Assembly: GCF_019703515.2 (NCBI RefSeq) | Contig: NC_059374.1 | Span: forward strand, 17,647,095 to 17,711,094 | Source: Myxocyprinus asiaticus | Taxonomy: Eukaryota > Chordata > Actinopteri > Cypriniformes > Catostomidae | Direction: 5' to 3' | DNA: 64,000 nucleotides | In this document: positions 1-12,892 of the stretch, in pieces | How positions within the stretch are numbered: the stretch's first letter is position 1 | Layout: every line of letters begins with the position of its first letter | The notes under the pieces: model-generated | What the model saw: the letters and a program-made list of their open reading frames with translations, nothing else | What the model was told of the DNA's origin: nothing | The model's database searches: none | Position numbers and translations under genes: made by a program

Positions 1-290
1 ATGAGAAGAGTGCCAGGTTGTTCAATCTATCCTGAGACATTTCTGCTGTCAGGTAGTTTTAGAAAGTCTTAACTTGCTAACTGATATTTGGGTTACAATG
101 TCCATGTAACTTAAATATAAAATAAATTATTTCTCAGCTCATGCTGCTAATTATGAAGGGATCTTCTAACCTTCTAGGTAACCCTTCTACTGTACTGTCC
201 CTTTAAATAGACAACGGCATCTGAGCGCAAGGACAGGGGTACGTTCAGCCTTGACAAAACATAGCAAAACTTTTATTTAAACAGAAACGG
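1..290. other. Intergenic, nothing recognised
   Basis: AT-rich sequence with no open frame, RNA gene or repeat boundary that I can support. Confidence 0.4.
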
Positions 291-845
291 TGGCTGTGTC
301 TCGTTTGGAAGGCTGCATCCTCCGGAGGTCACTCTTGTCGGCTGCATACATCAAGTGAGTAGGACACTTCGAATGCGACCTTCTTTCACGGGAATTCGGA
401 GGATACATGAGGTGTATCCTTCGTGGGCACTCACAACCCACAGTTCTTTGCTTCAACGGAAATGTCTAAAAAAATTACGGCAATTTGCCCATAAATATGA
501 TGTTCAAACGCAAGGAATGCTAATTCCCAAGTTGAAGTACCTCAGTAGATTGGTGCAGAGTATATAATATGTATAATTATATTAATATATAATTAAAATA
601 AAGTATTAGACTAAAAGTACACCTGTAAAATCTATTTTCCAAAGGGACTTTGTTCCCTTCTCACTCAAAGCGCTTACGCTTGTTAAAGAGTGGCGTGCTG
701 TCATAGCAACCATGTTACGTTCCGTTTCCGTTTGTCGGCCGTCTCGTTTAAACGAGACTTATTTAAAGGAGGAAACTCAGTATACTGCAGCCTTCAAAGG
801 ATGCGTCCTACCTAGCATGCAGCTTTCCAAACGAGACACAGCTGG
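291..845. mobile_element. MITE-like element with imperfect terminal inverted repeats
   Basis: The left end (from 292) reads GGCTGTGTCTCGTTTGGAA. The right end (819-843), reverse-complemented, reads AGCTGTGTCTCGTTTGGAA, so about 18 of 19 terminal bases pair in inverted orientation. GCTGCATCC-type motifs follow inside both ends. No transposase frame survives between them. The superfamily is uncertain and the flanking duplication is not clear. Confidence 0.5.
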
Positions 846-1236
846 TGGTGCGTTGAACACCCTGTTGTGTTATGCAAGCGTTGCAACTATGGCAGCTGAG
901 AAGGCCATTCCCATTCTTTGCGTTCTTTACAAAGAATTTTCGTAGCCTGATGAAATTGGTTTAAATACGTGTTTAATACTACAAAATACGCTCAATGTTA
1001 CAGTCACTGCTCTTGCTGTCCAGAATAGCAGAGAACATCCCAATCGAGTGAAGGGATATGTGGAAACTGTGGTTCCTAATTGTGGTGATCCAATATTTGC
1101 CTCGCATTTCAGGATGACAAGGCAAACATTTCTTCTAATGTCTTCAATTGTTGCATACACCAAGCTGCAGTGGACACATTTGTAAAGGTCCTTAGTTGGA
1201 TCCATTGTGCACACTGCCTTTTTAATACGGCGGGGT
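846..1236. other. Unassigned stretch
   Basis: A minus-strand open frame of 95 codons (927-1214) lies here, but its translation matches no family I recognise and it has no splice or codon support. It may be decayed transposon interior. Confidence 0.25.
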
Positions 1237-1379
1237 TTATATACACGTCACTGCTGATTGGGTAACACCTCTGACACACCCACCAAAAGAGAGAAAATGT
1301 ACCTCAAAGCCCGATGCACACAGTTTCGCACCGTTTCGAGGAAACATGTCGTTCAACCCGGAAACCGTAGCAAAACGGA

Positions 1380-1869
1380 AGTGAGCATCCCTATGCCCTA
1401 CTCCTTCCGAAGGGCTGAGCCTTTGAAATGGGAACTCTGAAGGGAGCAGGGCACTCACGTCTCATGTATGACCGTTTGGAACACCCTTGGTGAAGGGAGT
1501 AATGAAAGACATACGTCACTTCCACCTGAAATGTGAGGACGCAGCACAGCTGTTCTAACAACAGGAATCTCTTATTTATTGCTGTTAATTTGTTGTTGCA
1601 AATAAATAACCTTTTTGTAATCGTTTTTTTTTTGTCCCTCAAACATTGCCTTTTGAGTCTTAATTAAAATTGCTTACTGTTGCTGTTAATAGTAATATAT
1701 CTGTACATAAATGTATATTTAAAATACATGAATGAACGTTTCCCACCTAAAGTTATTTGGTGCACAAGAGGTCTTAATGATAAATAAATAAATAATAATA
1801 TACCACAGGGTTTAGACAAGCCTTACTTTTTGGAGTAGGCCTATCTCTACTTTTAGCTGTCTACTATCT
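1380..1869. repeat. Left part of a repeat split by the hAT element
   Basis: GTTTGGAACACCC with nearby AAGGG-rich motifs (around 1473-1500) resembles CGTTTGGAACACTCC at about 3658 on the far side of the 1870-3405 element. This suggests one older repeat interrupted by the hAT insertion. Boundaries are approximate. Confidence 0.3.
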
Positions 1870-3405
1870 AGGGCTGCAACTAACGATAATTTTGATAATC
1901 GATTAATCTAACGATTATTAGTAAGATTATTCGACTGTTCGGCGATTATTGCGACGATTAATCATTAGCTCTTAACCGATTATTCAGCTTGTGCCCCGAC
2001 TTAAAAGGTTGCATTAAACGTGCTTACTAACAATAAAGAGGACAAAATCATCTTTTAAAAATACCTCTAAATGACATTCACTGAATTAAAGGGGAAAAAA
2101 TACTTTTTATTAAGTTTAATTCAGTAAAGAAATTCACTGCAAAAAATCCTATTGTTATCAAGTGCTTTTGTCTTGTTTTCCATTTAAAATTGTCTAAAAA
2201 TTCTTAAAACAAGATACATTTACTTGAGAAGCAGCAAATAAGATATTTAGACTTGCTTTTAGAGAATGTCTCTTAAATATAAGTGTATTTTGTATATAAG
2301 TGTATTTTTTCACTTGGTTAAACTTCTGCGAGTGCAGTAAAGACAAAATATACTTATATTTAAGATCTATTCTCTAAAATCAAGTCTAAATATCTTATAT
2401 GCTGCTTCTCGTGTGAATGCATCTTTTTAAAGGATTATTAGATATTTTAAAATATTTGTATTTTTAATATTATATTCAACAATCTCAGATAACAATTTTG
2501 TCTTCTGCAGTATAGCTGCTAAAGAAAACATACTTGTTTTAAAGGAGTTTTAGATATTTATATTGGAAAACAAGCCAAAACAAAAACAAATCCAAAACGT
2601 ATTTTGTTTCAGTGTGTAATGGGGTGAAGACTACCCTCTCTCACCTTTCTGTTCACTTCAATCCACCTTAAACTCTCAAAAAAACAAACTCTCTCTTATT
2701 AATAAAGCTGTGTATTGCCAATTTTCTTCACGATAGGAAATGCACAGTGACATATATTATGATTCAGTAAGTTGCGAGCCATCACGTTATAATCTAGCTG
2801 CATTAAGCATGCGCGCTCGAGGGATGACAGAGTGTGCATCAGCCGGGTGCAGTTTCAATCTCTCCCCCTTTGATCGGGATATTCGCGCAACTCATATAAG
2901 AGGCGATGACCACACAGAGAAATGCCAGTTTCGGAGTTTGTAGTTATTTACATGATCTGCTTCAGTATTATTTGAACTTTAATAAAGCTATAACGCATTA
3001 AATATAACTGCGTTAAAGATGTAACGCCGGGGTGTTTCCTTTAAAGACGCTCGACATGCAAGTTTTGCTTCAGCGGAGCGGCAGCTCCAGCTCCACTTAT
3101 TCCACAACGAGAGTGCTTATATATTTACTTATTTAGCGTTTTTGCATTTTCCCTCATACATTGCGATCTACATCACCTGCAGCTTTTTGGAAAGTTTAGA
3201 GTGCATCTGGAATGTGAGCTGTTTTCTTCCTCTCCTCAGTCAGGCGCGAGCTGCAGTGCTGCTCTCACGCATCATCATTAGTGTTTAATGTGATCTCATG
3301 TTACGTTAAATGAGATCAAACGACTATTCGACAACGAAAATGTTTGTAGACAATTTTTTATTGCCGACGTTTGTTGATAATGTTGACTAATCATTTCAGC
3401 CCTAA
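1870..3405. mobile_element. Non-autonomous hAT-type element with 8-bp target duplication
   Basis: The ends are AGGGCTGCAACTAACGAT on the left and, reverse-complemented, AGGGCTGAAATGATTAGT on the right. Both resemble the hAT-like ends common in teleosts. The octamer TACTATCT occurs directly before the left end (1862-1869) and again at 3406-3413, which is the 8-bp target duplication expected of hAT. No transposase frame is present, so the 1.5-kb copy is non-autonomous. A second palindromic repeat is nested inside at 2135-2614. Confidence 0.75.
2135..2614. mobile_element. Palindromic MITE nested in the hAT element
   Basis: The ends pair as CACTGCAAAAAAT and, on the complement of the right end, CACTGAAACAAAAT. 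Long internal arms (about 2225-2290 against 2343-2412) are also inverted, for example AAGATATTTAGACTTG against CAAGTCTAAATATCTT. No coding content. Confidence 0.5.
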
Positions 3406-3730
3406 TACTATCTTATGTATGAAGATGAATGTAGACTGTGGAGAAGTATAAAATGGCTATAGTACTTGCCCGAGTGTTTGAACATGTAATAGGTTCTGAT
3501 CGACAAACTTGCTTTAAAATATATCCTGAGGACATGCCACCCAGGGTCATGTGATCATAAACGGTCAAATTACTTCCTCGAAGTGACCATCGCATGTACC
3601 CTTCACTAACGGCCTTGTGGAAGGGCCCTCTGTGGAGGGCTTGAGTTGCCCTCTTTCGTTTGGAACACTCCTTCGTGTGGTGTTCCCTTCCCACAGTGCC
3701 CTTCAAGGGCGCAAAAATGCAGTTTGGAAT
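3406..3730. repeat. Right part of the repeat split by the hAT element
   Basis: Contains GTTTGGAACACTCC and several GAAGGG/CCCTTC motifs matching the segment left of the hAT insertion. The open frame on the minus strand here (3413-3706) has no recognisable product. Confidence 0.3.
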
Positions 3731-4079
3731 TGCAAATTGTTCCTCACATATTCTTTTGGTGGCTTAATGTGAGAAACATGAGAGGAGACAAGGCAGATTA
3801 TAGGTGAACGCCCCAGTCTTGTGATGTTTTATTCCAACCAGTAGCATGTTATTGCTATATATATTTATAACAAAGGATAATATGATGGAATATCAATGAA
3901 GCCTTTCTCTGGGCCCCCCTCCAGTGAGGACCCCTGTTACTCAGGTCCATCATTACCCACAGTCCGATGCCCCTGCCTGTGATACTTTATTTTAGCGGTC
4001 ATTATATAAAAAGATTAACTAAATGTTTTAATTGACCAATCAGAATCAAGCGTTCCAGAGAGCCATTTAATAATCTATA

Positions 4080-4139
<60 letters not shown>

Positions 4140-4410
4140 TTTATTTATTTTATTTATTTATTTTTTTGCTTCAATTTAAATTAAGTTTCTTTTTCTTTAT
4201 TTTATCATAGACTTGGAAGGCATAATGTTTAACCCTCCTATTGCTTTTGGGTCATTTTTGATGACCACATAGTTTTTAGTAAGGGAACCAAACTTTGTGA
4301 CTTTGTCAAGACTATCAAAATACACATAATACATTTGTTTTTTTTTTGTTTTTTTTCCAGATTTTTAAATACAATTGTTTAAGAGATATAACCATTTAAA
4401 AAAAAAAGTT
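3731..4410. other. Repeat-rich, non-coding stretch
   Basis: Holds the (AT)n tract at 4084-4131, a T/A homopolymer run to about 4170, and from about 4233 a segment (ACCCTCCTATTGCTTTTGGG) of a kind seen repeatedly in fish genomes. No gene seen. Confidence 0.4.
4084..4131. repeat. (AT)n microsatellite
   Basis: Uninterrupted TA dinucleotides followed by poly-T. Confidence 0.9.
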
Positions 4411-4635
4411 TCATCTTTTGCATTCGTGGGTCAATCTACTAATACGTCTGCGTCAAGGAAAGCATGCCATAGAAGACTACGTAGAGGACTTCTGCATCCT
4501 GGCATACAAGGTGGAATTCAGTGAGATCGCCCTCAAACACTTTTATCGTGCAGGCTTGAATGAGCCAGGGCACTCCTGGATGCCTGGCAGTTGGAGTCCC
4601 TTCAATCTGGCTCAATATATCGACCTTGCCCTGTG

Positions 4636-4877
4636 GAGTCCCCCGTCATGGCCGCCGAGCCGGAGTCCCCCGTCATGGCCGCCGATCCAGAGTTCCTCGT
4701 CATGGCCGCGAGCCAGAGTCCCCTGTCATGGCCGCCGAGCCAGAGTCCCCCGTCATGGCCGCTGAACCAGAGTCCCCCGTCATGGCCGCCGAGCCAGAGT
4801 CCCCTGTCATGGCCGCCGATCCAGAGTCCCTCGTCATGGTCGCCGAGCCAGAGTGCCCCATCATGGCCGCCGAGCTT
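4636..4877 (+). repeat. 27-bp coding minisatellite, nine units
   Basis: Nine units of the type GAGTCCCCCGTCATGGCCGC... encode E-S-P-V-M-A-A-E-P. Eight are exactly 27 bp. The third (4690-4715) is 26 bp, which shifts the frame. Confidence 0.9.
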
Positions 4878-4907
4878 GCGCCACCTTCTAACCCAGATCC
4901 TGAGCTT

Positions 4908-5338
4908 GCTCCAGGTCATGTCACAGCAACGCTTCAGCATGCTCCATGCCATGTCACAGCCACATCTGTGTCTGCTCCAGGTCATGTCACAGCAACGCCT
5001 CAGCCTGCTCCATGCTATGTCACAGCAATGCCTGAGTCTGTCACAACAACGCCTCAGCCTGCTCCATGCCATGTCACAGCAACGCCTTAGTCTGCTCCAG
5101 GTCATGTCACAGCAATGCCTCAGCCTGCTCCATGCCATGTCACAGCAATGCCTTAGTCTGCTCCAGGTCATGTCACAGCAATGCCTCAGCCTGCTCCATG
5201 CCATGTCACAGCAACGCCTCAGCCTACTCCATGCCATGTCACAGCAACACCTGAGCCTGTCACAATAACGCCTCAGTCTGCTCCATGCCATGTTTCAGCC
5301 AAGCCCCAGACTGCTCCATGCCATGTCACAAGCAAGCC
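4908..5338 (+). repeat. 33-bp coding minisatellite with 66-bp higher order
   Basis: About twelve 33-bp units encode A-P-[CG]-H-V-T-A-T-P-[QE]-P. In much of the array CAGGTCATG units and CATGCCATG units alternate, giving a 66-bp period. Two places carry an extra 21-bp partial unit (GTCACAACAACGCC-type). Confidence 0.85.
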
Positions 5339-5639
5339 TTTTCTCCATGGTCCAGGCCCCTGTTTCAAGCAAAAGATGAAACTTTTTTTTTTGCTTGCCA
5401 GCCTGCCAGCCAACGTTACAATTAGACATCACAGAAGCAGAAAACACATTTTTGTTTAGGCACAGGACATATATATATTAATTTTGCATTAATATCATGT
5501 AAATATCCTGTGCAAATATACAATACATATAAAAGGCAATTGACTTTAAATAGGATTCTTTGTGCAGAATGTGTCACCCCAGTCTGAGTTATCTTCATAG
5601 AAATTTTCATCAGCAAACATTTGGTGAAACATTTTTATT

Positions 5640-6568
5640 ATCCACACAAAATGCATAATATTTCACAGCAATGAAAAACTTTTCATCCCACAATCCTTAT
5701 ACAAGTGGAAAAAAGCACCATGGGGCCAGTATGAATACGATATAGTCCAAATATCTCACCTACATGTATATGTCATCAATATTTAATAAGGCCTGTTCTA
5801 CAAATGGACACCACAGCTGAATGAGTGAAGGTAGCAGCTGCATTCCATGTAATGTCACTGTTTTCAACCCTTTTACAGCTGATTTACTATTATTAGTGCT
5901 TGCCATTTTGCAGCATACAAGATTTTGACATAAGAAAATAAAATGGTACAGAACATTGTCAAAAAGAACACCTGAGTAAAAACTACCCTCAGCTGACCCT
6001 GCCATGTGTGAACAATAAGCACTTCCACTTGACATAATGTTCCTGTTGTGCATATGTTGAGTGGAACTGAGGCGACAAAAATGGAAATGATCCCAATAGC
6101 CTCTATGGAGCATAGAGCACGGATGATGAGAATGCAATGGATAGCTCTGGGCAGAGTGGAGATTTCAGAATGCTACAGGGGCATACAGATGGCCATATAG
6201 TGCTCCAGACTCATAGCTGTGAGAGTAAGTGGAGTAGCAAAGCTCAGCACTTCCATTAGTAGACAAAAAAACAACACATAGTCCTATAGGCATTGTAATT
6301 CTGAGGATCAGGAAAATGTTGGTCATAACAGATACAACCAGTCACAAAGCAAGGTGTGTACAAAAAATATATAACGCATCTTGGTGCAAAAATAGGTCTT
6401 TTTAAAAAATGTATATATCAATAAAGAATTCACGTAAAGTAAGACAGCTGACAGTATCCCAGCTATAATAAATTTTTCCCTGCCTCGTGGAATTGAGAAG
6501 CCATTGCCAGAGGCATCGGCTGTGTTGTTATTGACCATTTTTTTATTTTTATTTTTAATTAGCTGCAA
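5640..6568 (-). pseudogene. Odorant receptor (131-2-like family) pseudogene
   Basis: Read on the minus strand this is a seven-transmembrane odorant-receptor remnant of normal length (about 310 codons). The N-terminus (6568-6323) gives KFIIAGILSAVLLYVNSLL and then KMRYIFFVHTLLCD, which fit TM1 and the start of TM2. After a frameshift come LTLTAMSLEHYMAICMPL (end of TM3, equivalent to the ERYVAICFPL motif), TVTLHGMQLL (TM6 entry) and VRYLDYIVFILAP followed by a GLWDEKF motif (TM7). It is dead: there are stops after MAICMPL (TAG) and in the TM7 motif (TAA in place of a Tyr codon), and several frame changes between segments. An intact member would be a G-protein-coupled receptor of olfactory neurons. 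The exact subfamily is inferred from memory of teleost receptors. Confidence 0.75.
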
Positions 6569-6570
6569 CT

Positions 6571-7017
6571 AAATCTCAAGAACTCACAGCAAGAAAAAAA
6601 AAACAAAAAAATAAAAAATAAAAACAGCAGAGATCTTACAAAACCATACAACATGCCATGTACATTAAAAAGAAAAACATATCCTAGAAATAAAAGATCG
6701 CTATACCATAAACAAAGAAACAAACAGAGCCTACAATGAAGAATATCTACAGTGAAAAGACAGTGACAGGATATATGTGGCAGGTTTTATGGTCTGTAGC
6801 ACTCTTAGATGTACTCACTGAAAAATTCACACTGACAATCTTCCAGTTGCTATGCTGGTATTTTAGGACAATTTTATCATTATCTATATAATTAATATAT
6901 ATATAATTTGTCAAATATAATCACACACAAAACCAAATCTTGGCCAAAGTACATAACAATAATATATATACATATACTGTATATATATATATATATATAC
7001 TGAATATATACTGTATA
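6571..7017. other. Intergenic, A-rich
   Basis: Upstream flank of the minus-strand receptor pseudogene. Contains short A runs and a (TA)n tract at about 6962-7015. No gene seen. Confidence 0.5.
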
Positions 7018-7495
7018 TGTTGATTACCACAAAAAATTATTTAGACTCGTCCCTCCTTTACTTTAAAAAAAATCACAAATTGAGGTTACAATGATGCACT
7101 TACACTGGAAGTGAATGGGGCCAGTTTTTGGAGGGTTTAAAGGCGGAAATGTGAAGCTTATAATCTTATTAAAGCACTTACATTAATTCTTCTGTTAAAA
7201 CTTGTGTATTATTTGATCTGTAACTTTGTTTAAATCATTGTTTATACAGTTATTTTAGAGTTTTAGGAAAGTTGTAAGTGATTTTCATGTTAACACACAT
7301 ATTTTTATGTCTTGTGGCTATACTTTTGAAACAGTGAGTATTTTAATGTTTACGGATTGGCCCCATTGACTTCCATTGTAAGTACTTTACTGTAACCTAG
7401 ATTTTTGCTTTTTTAAAGAAAAGGAGATGCAAGTCAAAATTATTTTTTGTGGTAATCAGCTGTCGATTGAGCTTAACTTGTATTGAACCCGGAAT
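7018..7495. mobile_element. Partial copy of the GATTGAGCTTAACTTG MITE family
   Basis: Shares long stretches with 41168-41769, including TTGGCCCCATTGACTTCCAT, GTTAACACACATA and the right end GCTGTCGATTGAGCTTAACT. The left terminal repeat is mostly missing, as only GTTGATTACCACA remains. Non-coding. Confidence 0.7.
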
Positions 7496-8410
7496 ATCCT
7501 TTCAAGCAAATACAAATGGAAACCTCTTGTACTCTTGTCATAATTTTGGAGACCCTGAAAAATTGCAGTGCATCTCTGAAACTGGTTTGTTATGTTTGCT
7601 AATAACCAAGATAAGTAAAAAAATATTTATTCATTTATTGATCTGAAGCTTAAAAAAGAAAACAGCCCTCTCAGCATGAATTCTCATAAAAGTCAATGAG
7701 CATTTTTTCATTTTAGCCCATTTTTAACCCTACAATCTAATTTGTAATAATCCAAAAGTTATGAGGAAGAGCTGGAAAGGGAAGAGAGGGGTAGATTGAA
7801 AATTTAATTGCAATTACTGGATATAGGCCCAACTTTATTGCTCTATACAGCTAACATATTTGCATTACAGTTTTTCTTGATCGATTTTACACATTTCTCC
7901 AAACTCAGGTCACTGCTCTCAAAACAATTAACACAGCCATCTGAACAACTACCTGAATCATGACTTTGCCATCTATAAAAGGAGTCAAATGTGAAAATTT
8001 TGAGCAAACAAACAATGAGGAAGAAGAGAAAGAAGAGGAAGAACAAGACAAAAAATAGGTGCAAACTGAGAAGAGGTAAAGTGGATTAAGGAAGAGGAAA
8101 TATGAGGAAGAAGTGATGAGAAAAGTGTAAGGTGTTCTCAACACTTTCAGAGGTGAGCATTGAAAGAGTTGAGGAAAGACCAAATGGAGATGGTGCAATG
8201 ATTTCAGAAAAGGTTTGTCCTATGGAAGCGAAACTTAATATGTTTTCATTAGGACCATGATCTGAGGGAACATGCAAAGTTTGGTGACAGCTCCACCTAT
8301 GGGTCAAAAAAATCTAAACAACTGCTATTTTTGCCAGTAAACTTTGAACAATTTGTCCTAAAATCATGAGGCTGGTGTCTTTAGATTGCTTGAGTCATTG
8401 GGACTTCTGC
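7496..8410. other. Intergenic, possibly old transposon
   Basis: Phe/Leu/Ser-rich open frames on the minus strand (7843-8307) reflect GA-rich plus-strand sequence and are not convincing genes. No other feature supported. Confidence 0.4.
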
Positions 8411-8412
8411 TA

Positions 8413-10009
<1,597 letters not shown>

Positions 10010-10011
10010 TA

Positions 10012-11570
10012 TATCCATTATTACTATCCTCCATTTTGAATTTTAGTTACAAAGTTATGTATCTTTTGAATGCTTTGTCAACAAATTCAGCCTTACTGTA
10101 ATAAATTGTGGATTTTAAGACAAGTGTTAGGAAAAGAGCCACAAAGGTAAGAAGGTACTACAATACTCATATCTCTCTGAATTTCAATTTGCACCCTCTA
10201 CCTCCCTTTATTTGATAAAAATGGTACTATTCATTAAATAGATGAATAGTAATAGATGTACTCCAAACTCATCTGTATAGACTAGAGATATATTTCATAT
10301 GCATGTATTTTCCTAAAATCAATTAATTTAAGCTTCTTCTTTTTTTTTCAGACAAGGAATAGGAGAAGTTGAGTGCAGACAGGTGTCTATTTTAATTCAA
10401 TCCCAGAAGATACATCATTTAGAAATACCAAGTGGATTGTTTATTTTTAAGGTTGTGCTTCACTTAGCAAACATGAAAATGCACATATGTACCCTTAAAA
10501 TATGACACTATGAATATGATACTATAGGACACATAATACAGACAGTAAACAGCACACCATATACACTGTTGGTGTTTGCATGTAAGCATTAATGTATGAA
10601 CTTATTACTTTAAAGAGGATCATTTTTATCATTGTCACTGAAGTTTTAGTTTCATTCATATAACAGCTGTGGCAGCTTCATCCTTCTATTCTTTACCATT
10701 TCCTACAATTGTAAAAGTCAAATAAGAGCTTTCAAGTACTCCTCCATCACACAAGTGGTTATGAGCAGTATTAGCCCAAAAAAAGTATGTAAACTTTCAA
10801 AATACACCAGAAATTAGCCATTTAGGTGCATTTGGCATGCTATTTTATTTCAACATACTATGAAACAGTATGTATTAATTCTAATCCAGAATATAAAAGG
10901 ATAGTATGCACATTTGTGAATAGTCACTGTACATCCTTTTCACATGTGTATTTTTAGTATACATACAGTGTTATATTAACATTATAATTGTGGGCACATA
11001 TTTTTTCTCTTTTTTTCCACATATCTGACTGAAATGAAATTACTAACAATATTACTGTGAATTATACATCATTTTCACAGAATTAAATATAGCACAAATG
11101 TCTTTTTATTCTCACACATGCAACTTGCATTTATAAAAAATAATGTACATCGGATAAAAGCCAAGCAACATTGCTGTATTTATATTAATACATCTAAAAT
11201 AAATATTTCCTTAATATCTCAATATTTTTATTTTATTGTTTTATTTCTCTGTGGAGTACAACTTTTGGAGGGTGACCATGAATGATTTACAGATAAATTT
11301 GAAATGATCTGTTTATGAGCACAAAAATCAAACATGGTTTTAGCAGAAAGCTCTCATTTTGGGCACAAAATGAAAACAACTTTGTCTCACCCATGGTGGA
11401 CAGTTAAAACATTTTGAAATATACTTATCCATTCAGACATATAAATATGAAACTCTTCACATTGTCTTTTATGTAACACAGTGTAAGTGTCAAATATACA
11501 ACAGAATGCACAATGTTAATAAATGTTTGAGATTCTGTTAACAAATAACACAAATCTCTTTGTTGCTGCA
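10012..11570. other. Intergenic, nothing recognised
   Basis: AT-rich stretch without supportable exons, RNA genes or repeat termini. It lies beyond the 3' end of the minus-strand odorant-receptor gene. Confidence 0.4.
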
Positions 11571-11645
11571 TTATTATTTTGTTGTTTTAACCTCTTTATG
11601 TGGGTCTATTCGTGGACCATTACAAGGCATGGCTTTCTTCATATA

Positions 11646-12892
11646 CACTGTATTGCCAAAAGTATTCGCTCACCCATCCAAATAATTGAATTCAGGTGTT
11701 CCAATCACTTCCATGGCCACGGGTGTATAAAATGAAGCACCTAGGCATGCAGACTGCTTCTACAAACATTTGTGAAAGAATGGGCCGCTCTCAGGAGCTC
11801 AGTGAATTCCAGCGTGGTACTGTGATAGGATGCCACCTGTGCAACAAGTCCAGTCGTGAAATTTCCTCACTACTAAATATTCCACAGTCAACTGTCAGTG
11901 GTATTATAACAAAGTGGAAGCGATTGGGAATGACAGCAACTCAGCCACGAAGTGGTAGGCCACGTAAAATGACAGAGCGGGGTCAGCAGATGCTGAGGCG
12001 CATAGTGCGCAGAGGTCGCCAACTTTCTGCAGAGTCAATCGCTACAGACCTCCAAAGTTCATGTGGCATTCAGATTAGCTCAAGAACAGTGTGTAGAGAG
12101 CTTCATGGAATGGGTTTCCATGGCCGAGCAGCTGCATCCAAGCCATACATCACCAAGTGCAATGCAAAGCGTCGGATGCAGTGGTGTAAAGCATGCCGCC
12201 ACTGGACTCTAGAGCAGTGGAGACGCGTTCTCTGGAGTGACGAATCACACTTCTCCATCTGGCAATCTGATGGACGAGTCTGGGTTTGGCGGTTGCCAGG
12301 AGAACGGTACTTGTCTGACTGCATTGTGCCAACTGTGAAGTTTGGTGGAGGGGGATTATGGTGTGGGGTTGTTTTTCAGGAGCTGGGTTTGGCCCCTTAG
12401 TTCCAGTGAAAGGAACTCTGAATGCTTCAGCATACCAAGAGATTTTGGACAATTCCATGCTCCCAACTTTGTGGGAACAGTTTGGGGATGGCCCCTTCCT
12501 GTTCCAACATGACTGCGCACCAGTGCACAAAGCAAGGTCCATAAAGACATGGATGAGCGAGTTTGGTGTGGAAGAACTTGACTGGCCTGCACAGAGTCCT
12601 GACCTCAACCCGATAGAGCACCTTTGGGATGAATTAGAGCGAAGACTGCGAGCCAGGCCTTCTCGTCCAACATCAGTGTCTGACCTCACAAATGCGCTTC
12701 TAGAAGAATGGTCAAAAATTCCCATAAACACACTCCTAAACCTTGTTGAAAGCCTTCCCAGAAGAGTTGAAGCTGTTATAGCTGCAAAGGGTGGGCCGAT
12801 GTCATATTAAACCCTATGGATTAAGAATGGGACGTCACTTAAGTTCATATGCGTCTAAAGGCAGATGAGCGAATACTTTTGGCAATATAGTG
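11646..12892 (+). mobile_element. Tc1-like transposon, copy 2, inserted in the receptor tail
   Basis: A 1247-bp element with TA duplications at 11644-11645 and 12893-12894. The terminal repeats CACTGTATTGCCAAAAGTAT and, on the complement, CACTATATTGCCAAAAGTAT differ at one position. It carries a transposase gene with a single visible lesion and inserts antiparallel to the odorant-receptor gene. The terminal repeats and gene are better preserved than in copy 1, which suggests a more recent arrival. Confidence 0.93.
11732..12810 (+). pseudogene. Tc1 transposase, one frameshift from intact (copy 2)
   Basis: About 350 codons, the family's usual length. It starts at 11732 or, more like its relatives, at 11780 (MGRSQELSEFQRGTVIG). 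The N-terminal helix-turn-helix pair includes STVSGIITKWKRLG and the SGRPRKMTERG linker. The catalytic core has [24 protein letters not shown] and [13 protein letters not shown] with 34 residues between the second Asp and Glu (DD34E). The frame breaks in the G-run near 12350: family members read KFGGGGIMVWG, but here one base is missing and the frame moves from that of 11732 to that of 12358. Everything else is open to the stop after GGPMSY. It would act as a cut-and-paste transposase binding the element's terminal repeats. Confidence 0.88.

Larger units (their letters stand above)
4411..5400 (+). pseudogene. Decayed Ty3/Gypsy-type gag fragment with coding minisatellites
   Basis: The first 65 or so codons (frame of 4418) resemble the capsid region of fish Ty3/Gypsy Gag proteins: LRQGKHAIEDYVEDF, then ALKHFYRAGLNEP and YIDLALW. 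Downstream the protein becomes two proline/alanine-rich tandem arrays, PESPVMAAE repeats and APCHVTATPQP repeats. The reading frame shifts after LALW and again in the third PESPVMAAE unit (about 4711), where one base is missing. Two CAG-to-TAG changes in the second array (near 5089 and 5151) add stops. No protease, reverse transcriptase or LTR lies beside it, so this is an orphan 5' piece. The opposite-strand open frame over the arrays is a by-product of repeat composition. Assignment to gag rests on family resemblance and not on a search. Confidence 0.65.

Noticed and set aside
927..1214. 95-codon minus-strand frame, considered as a Harbinger transposase piece
   Set aside because: No motif of that family could be identified in the translation.
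4602..5291. 229-codon minus-strand open frame over the minisatellites
   Set aside because: It is the antisense of tandem arrays whose unit lengths are multiples of three, so stop-free frames on both strands are expected.
7843..8307. Phe-rich hydrophobic minus-strand frames that look like membrane proteins
   Set aside because: GA-rich plus-strand sequence reads as TTC/TCC on the complement. Three overlapping frames all stay open for the same reason.
12150..12731. 193-codon minus-strand frame
   Set aside because: Antisense shadow of the Tc1 transposase gene.
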